This document shows, one piece after another, positions 35,373 to 36,805 of a stretch of DNA of 36,805 nt. Position 1 is the first letter of the stretch; every line of letters begins with the position of its first letter. A model generated the notes under the pieces. That model saw nothing but the letters and a program-made list of their open reading frames with translations, did not search any database and was not told the DNA's origin. The stretch comes from Limnoraphis robusta CS-951 (lineage in GTDB: Bacteria; Cyanobacteriota; Cyanobacteriia; Cyanobacteriales; Microcoleaceae), in assembly GCF_000972705.2 (NCBI RefSeq), contig NZ_LATL02000154.1:1-36805 (forward strand). Reading direction: 5' to 3'. The translations under genes and the position numbers were made by a program.

Positions 35373-35699
35373 ATGCAAGATAAAAATCTGTCCAATCGAA
35401 CTTCTGAGTTTTTCAACGATGCTTCATCCGACGGAAATGAACTGTTCAAATATCTTCAGTCGATGAACCCGGAAACCATCGCTCAACTTTCCAAACCCGA
35501 TCCCGAAGTTGCTCAAATTATGGAACGTCGTCTCCATCAATTGTTGGGAGGTTTACCATCCGAACAGTTTGATGTTAGTATCACTACAAATCGTAAAAAT
35601 TTGGGTCGTCTTCTGGCTTCGGCGATGATGAATGGTTACTTCCTCTACAATGCTAAACAACGCATGGACTTTGAAAAATCTATATCTGAGTCTCATTAA
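35373..35699 (+). CDS. DUF760 family protein
   Basis: This 108-residue protein matches the DUF760 family of cyanobacteria and chloroplasts, function unknown. Typical phrases are FKYLQSMNPETIAQLSKPDPEVAQIMERRLHQLLGGLPSEQFDVSITTNRKNLGRLLASAMMNGYFLYNAKQR. It is helical with no membrane segment. It is followed by a good terminator, so it is an independent unit. Confidence 0.87.
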   Translation: MQDKNLSNRTSEFFNDASSDGNELFKYLQSMNPETIAQLSKPDPEVAQIMERRLHQLLGGLPSEQFDVSITTNRKNLGRLLASAMMNGYFLYNAKQRMDFEKSISESH

Positions 35700-35715
35700 A
35701 GTATAATCAACAATG

Positions 35716-35744
35716 AGGTTCTTGAAAGGGAACCTTTATTTTTT
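35716..35744 (+). terminator. Rho-independent terminator after the DUF760 gene
   Basis: AGGTTC (35716-35721) and GAACCT (35730-35735) form a perfect stem with an 8-base loop, followed by TTATTTTTT. It lies 17 bases past the stop codon. Confidence 0.85.
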
Positions 35745-35763
35745 CTAATTTTGAGAGCAAAAT

Positions 35764-36597
35764 ATGACTGATAATACTTTTGTGGTTTCCGCTTCTTGGT
35801 TAGTTAATCACCTCGATGATCCTGATGTTGTTGTTGTTGACTGTCGCTTTTCCTTAGCCGATGTAGAATTAGGACAGCGCCAATATCAAGAAGGTCATAT
35901 TCCAGGAGCATATTATCTCGATCTAAACCGCGATCTTTCGAGTCCAGTTGCTCAACATGGCGGGCGTCATCCCCTCCCAGAGCCAACAAAATTGGCTCAA
36001 ACTTTGAGCGAAATGGGGATTAATTCCGATACCCTTGTCGTGGCTTATGATGATTCTCGCTTTGCTTTTGCGGCTCGTTTGTGGTGGTTGTTGCGATACA
36101 TGGGACATGAAAAAATCGCTCTTTTAAATGGAGGATTTAGTCATTGGAAAGCGGAAGGTTATCCGGTAAATAATACTCAAAGCACTCCTAAATTGGGTCA
36201 GTTTATTCCCCAAATTAATCCTGATTTTGTGGTTGATATTGAAACCGTGAAAGCGAGAAAAGATCAGCCAAAAGTTGCTTTAATTGATTCTCGTGAACCG
36301 GAACGCTATTTAGGAAAAACGGAACCCATTGATCCCATCGCCGGACATATTCCGGGTGCTGTTAATTATCCCTGGAAACAGGTGTCTGATGAAGCCGGAT
36401 ATGTTAAAATAGACCAACAAACTCAACGTTGGACTGATCTAAAAGATGCAGAAGAAATCATCGTTTATTGCGGTTCGGGAGTAACGGCTTGTGTGAATTT
36501 GTGGTCACTGGAAATGGCGGGAATTCATCAAGGAAAACTTTACGCTGGGAGTTGGAGTGATTGGTGTTCTTATTTGTTGACATACTCCCACCGTTAA
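35764..36597 (+). CDS. Thiosulfate/3-mercaptopyruvate sulfurtransferase, C-terminus altered by an IS
   Basis: A tandem rhodanese of 277 residues. The N-terminal domain (about 8-130) is inactive by design, with DDSRFAFAARL in place of the cysteine loop. The C-terminal domain (about 155-275) has the active cysteine C236 in YCGSGVTACV, the loop type seen in mercaptopyruvate sulfurtransferases. It transfers sulfane sulfur to acceptors in the cytoplasm. The end WSDWCSY is normal, but the last codons (LLTYSHR, stop) come from DNA that looks like the right end of the adjoining insertion sequence. Length is near normal, so activity is probably kept. The product could be called sseA-type. Confidence 0.88.
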   Translation: MTDNTFVVSASWLVNHLDDPDVVVVDCRFSLADVELGQRQYQEGHIPGAYYLDLNRDLSSPVAQHGGRHPLPEPTKLAQTLSEMGINSDTLVVAYDDSRFAFAARLWWLLRYMGHEKIALLNGGFSHWKAEGYPVNNTQSTPKLGQFIPQINPDFVVDIETVKARKDQPKVALIDSREPERYLGKTEPIDPIAGHIPGAVNYPWKQVSDEAGYVKIDQQTQRWTDLKDAEEIIVYCGSGVTACVNLWSLEMAGIHQGKLYAGSWSDWCSYLLTYSHR

Positions 36598-36805
36598 TTG
36601 CTAAAGCAATTCTTCCGGGGGATTCTTAGATTCACACCTAAAAGTTTCTGCTTCACAGACTCTTGGCTAGGCATTACTGCCCCCGCTAGATCGTCTCCAC
36701 AGACATTTTCAGATACGCCATGCCCTAGCGCATATTCAATACCACGATTTCTGATCACCTGTGCGGCAGCCACATCCCTATTGGTTTTATATCCACATTC
36801 AGGAC
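36575..36805 (-). mobile_element. Right end of an IS200/IS605-type element, cut by the window edge
   Basis: The 3' part of a tnpB gene is followed on the minus strand by a small palindrome (AATTGC/GCAATT, 36596-36611, 4-base loop) and then CGGTGGGAGTATGTCAAC. A subterminal hairpin close to the end is characteristic of IS200/IS605 right ends, and the 3' end of tnpB is also where a guide (omega) RNA is usually produced. The exact boundary near 36575 is estimated. The remainder of the element lies outside. Confidence 0.7.
36594..36805 (-). CDS. tnpB: TnpB (RNA-guided nuclease of IS605/IS200 family), C-terminal fragment
   Basis: The last 70 codons of a tnpB gene, with the 5' part outside the window. 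Translation of the minus strand gives PECGYKTNRDVAAAQVIRNRG, i.e. the second half of the zinc-finger CPxC motif followed by the NRDVAAA motif with the third RuvC catalytic aspartate. After it come GIEYALGHGVSENVCGDDLAG and a tail ending IPRKNCFSN. TnpB is an RNA-guided DNA nuclease. Nothing in the visible part is broken, but completeness cannot be judged. Its stop codon overlaps the stop of the rhodanese gene on the other strand. Confidence 0.88.
   Translation of the reverse strand, partial: PECGYKTNRDVAAAQVIRNRGIEYALGHGVSENVCGDDLAGAVMPSQESVKQKLLGVNLRIPRKNCFSN

Overview
The window is a cyanobacterial nitrogen-fixation island: about 25 kb of nif and nif-associated genes, followed by molybdate-uptake genes and then ordinary chromosomal genes. 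Evidence for a cyanobacterium: the gene order nifB-nifS-nifU-nifH-nifD-nifK-(Mo-nitrogenase C-terminal-like gene)-nifE-nifN-nifX-DUF269-DUF683-nifW-hesA-hesB-fdxH, a divergent nifP/nifV/nifZ/nifT arm, a fused modBC gene, a CpcT/CpeT-family protein, CBS-CP12 fusion proteins, DUF2358/DUF760/DUF2949/DUF4359 proteins, and HIP1-type GCGATCGC octamers. nifH, nifD and nifK are contiguous with no excision element. The style (spacers packed with short degenerate repeats, two-arm nif layout) suggests a filamentous non-heterocystous form of the Lyngbya/Limnoraphis/Planktothrix type. That genus-level guess is inference with low confidence.

Layout. (1) 1-8062, minus strand: read in the direction of transcription, nifP (serine acetyltransferase), a 98-aa unknown with its own terminator, a 0.7-kb gap, a DUF2949 protein, nifV-nifZ-nifT (compact, ending at a hairpin), a CBS-CP12 protein, a 133-aa unknown, a flavodoxin (nifF-like), ferredoxin III (fdxB) and cysteine synthase (cysK). 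(2) 8063-9258: a 1.2-kb bidirectional control region with four GAGTACA repeats. (3) 9259-13350, plus strand: nifB, a possible relic where fdxN should be, nifS, nifU. (4) 13351-13958: nifH leader with four perfect inverted repeats. (5) 13959-25570: nifHDK, a Mo-nitro_C-like gene, nifEN, a divergent DUF269 paralogue, nifX, a canonical DUF269 gene, a DUF683/CCE_0567-type gene, nifW, hesA, hesB, fdxH, then a terminator. (6) 25927-26907: three small uncharacterised genes closed by a strong terminator. (7) 27142-29982: modA and fused modBC behind what looks like a textbook NtcA-activated promoter (GTA-N8-TAC, 22 nt, TAAGAT). (8) 30025-36597: a 58-bp tandem repeat array, then a DUF4359 protein, an M48 protease, a CpcT/CpeT-like lipoprotein, a second CBS-CP12 protein, a pentapeptide-repeat protein, DUF2358, DUF760 and a rhodanese. 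(9) The right edge enters the 3' end of an IS200/IS605-type tnpB, which abuts and appears to supply the last codons of the rhodanese gene.

How the parts work together. modA/modBC import molybdate. nifV makes homocitrate. cysK and nifP supply cysteine and O-acetylserine for nifS, which with nifU builds Fe-S clusters. nifB, nifE, nifN, nifX and the DUF269/DUF683 proteins build and carry FeMo-co. nifH and nifDK are the nitrogenase itself. nifZ, nifW and nifT assist maturation. fdxH, fdxB and the flavodoxin are candidate electron donors. The CBS-CP12 proteins probably link adenylate status to carbon metabolism.

Most of the window is a known system. The points that look unusual are two different DUF269 genes flanking nifX, the apparent loss of fdxN with its start retained, two CBS-CP12 paralogues with different cysteine complements, repeats that invade spacers and even the 3' end of nifE, and the structured nifH leader.
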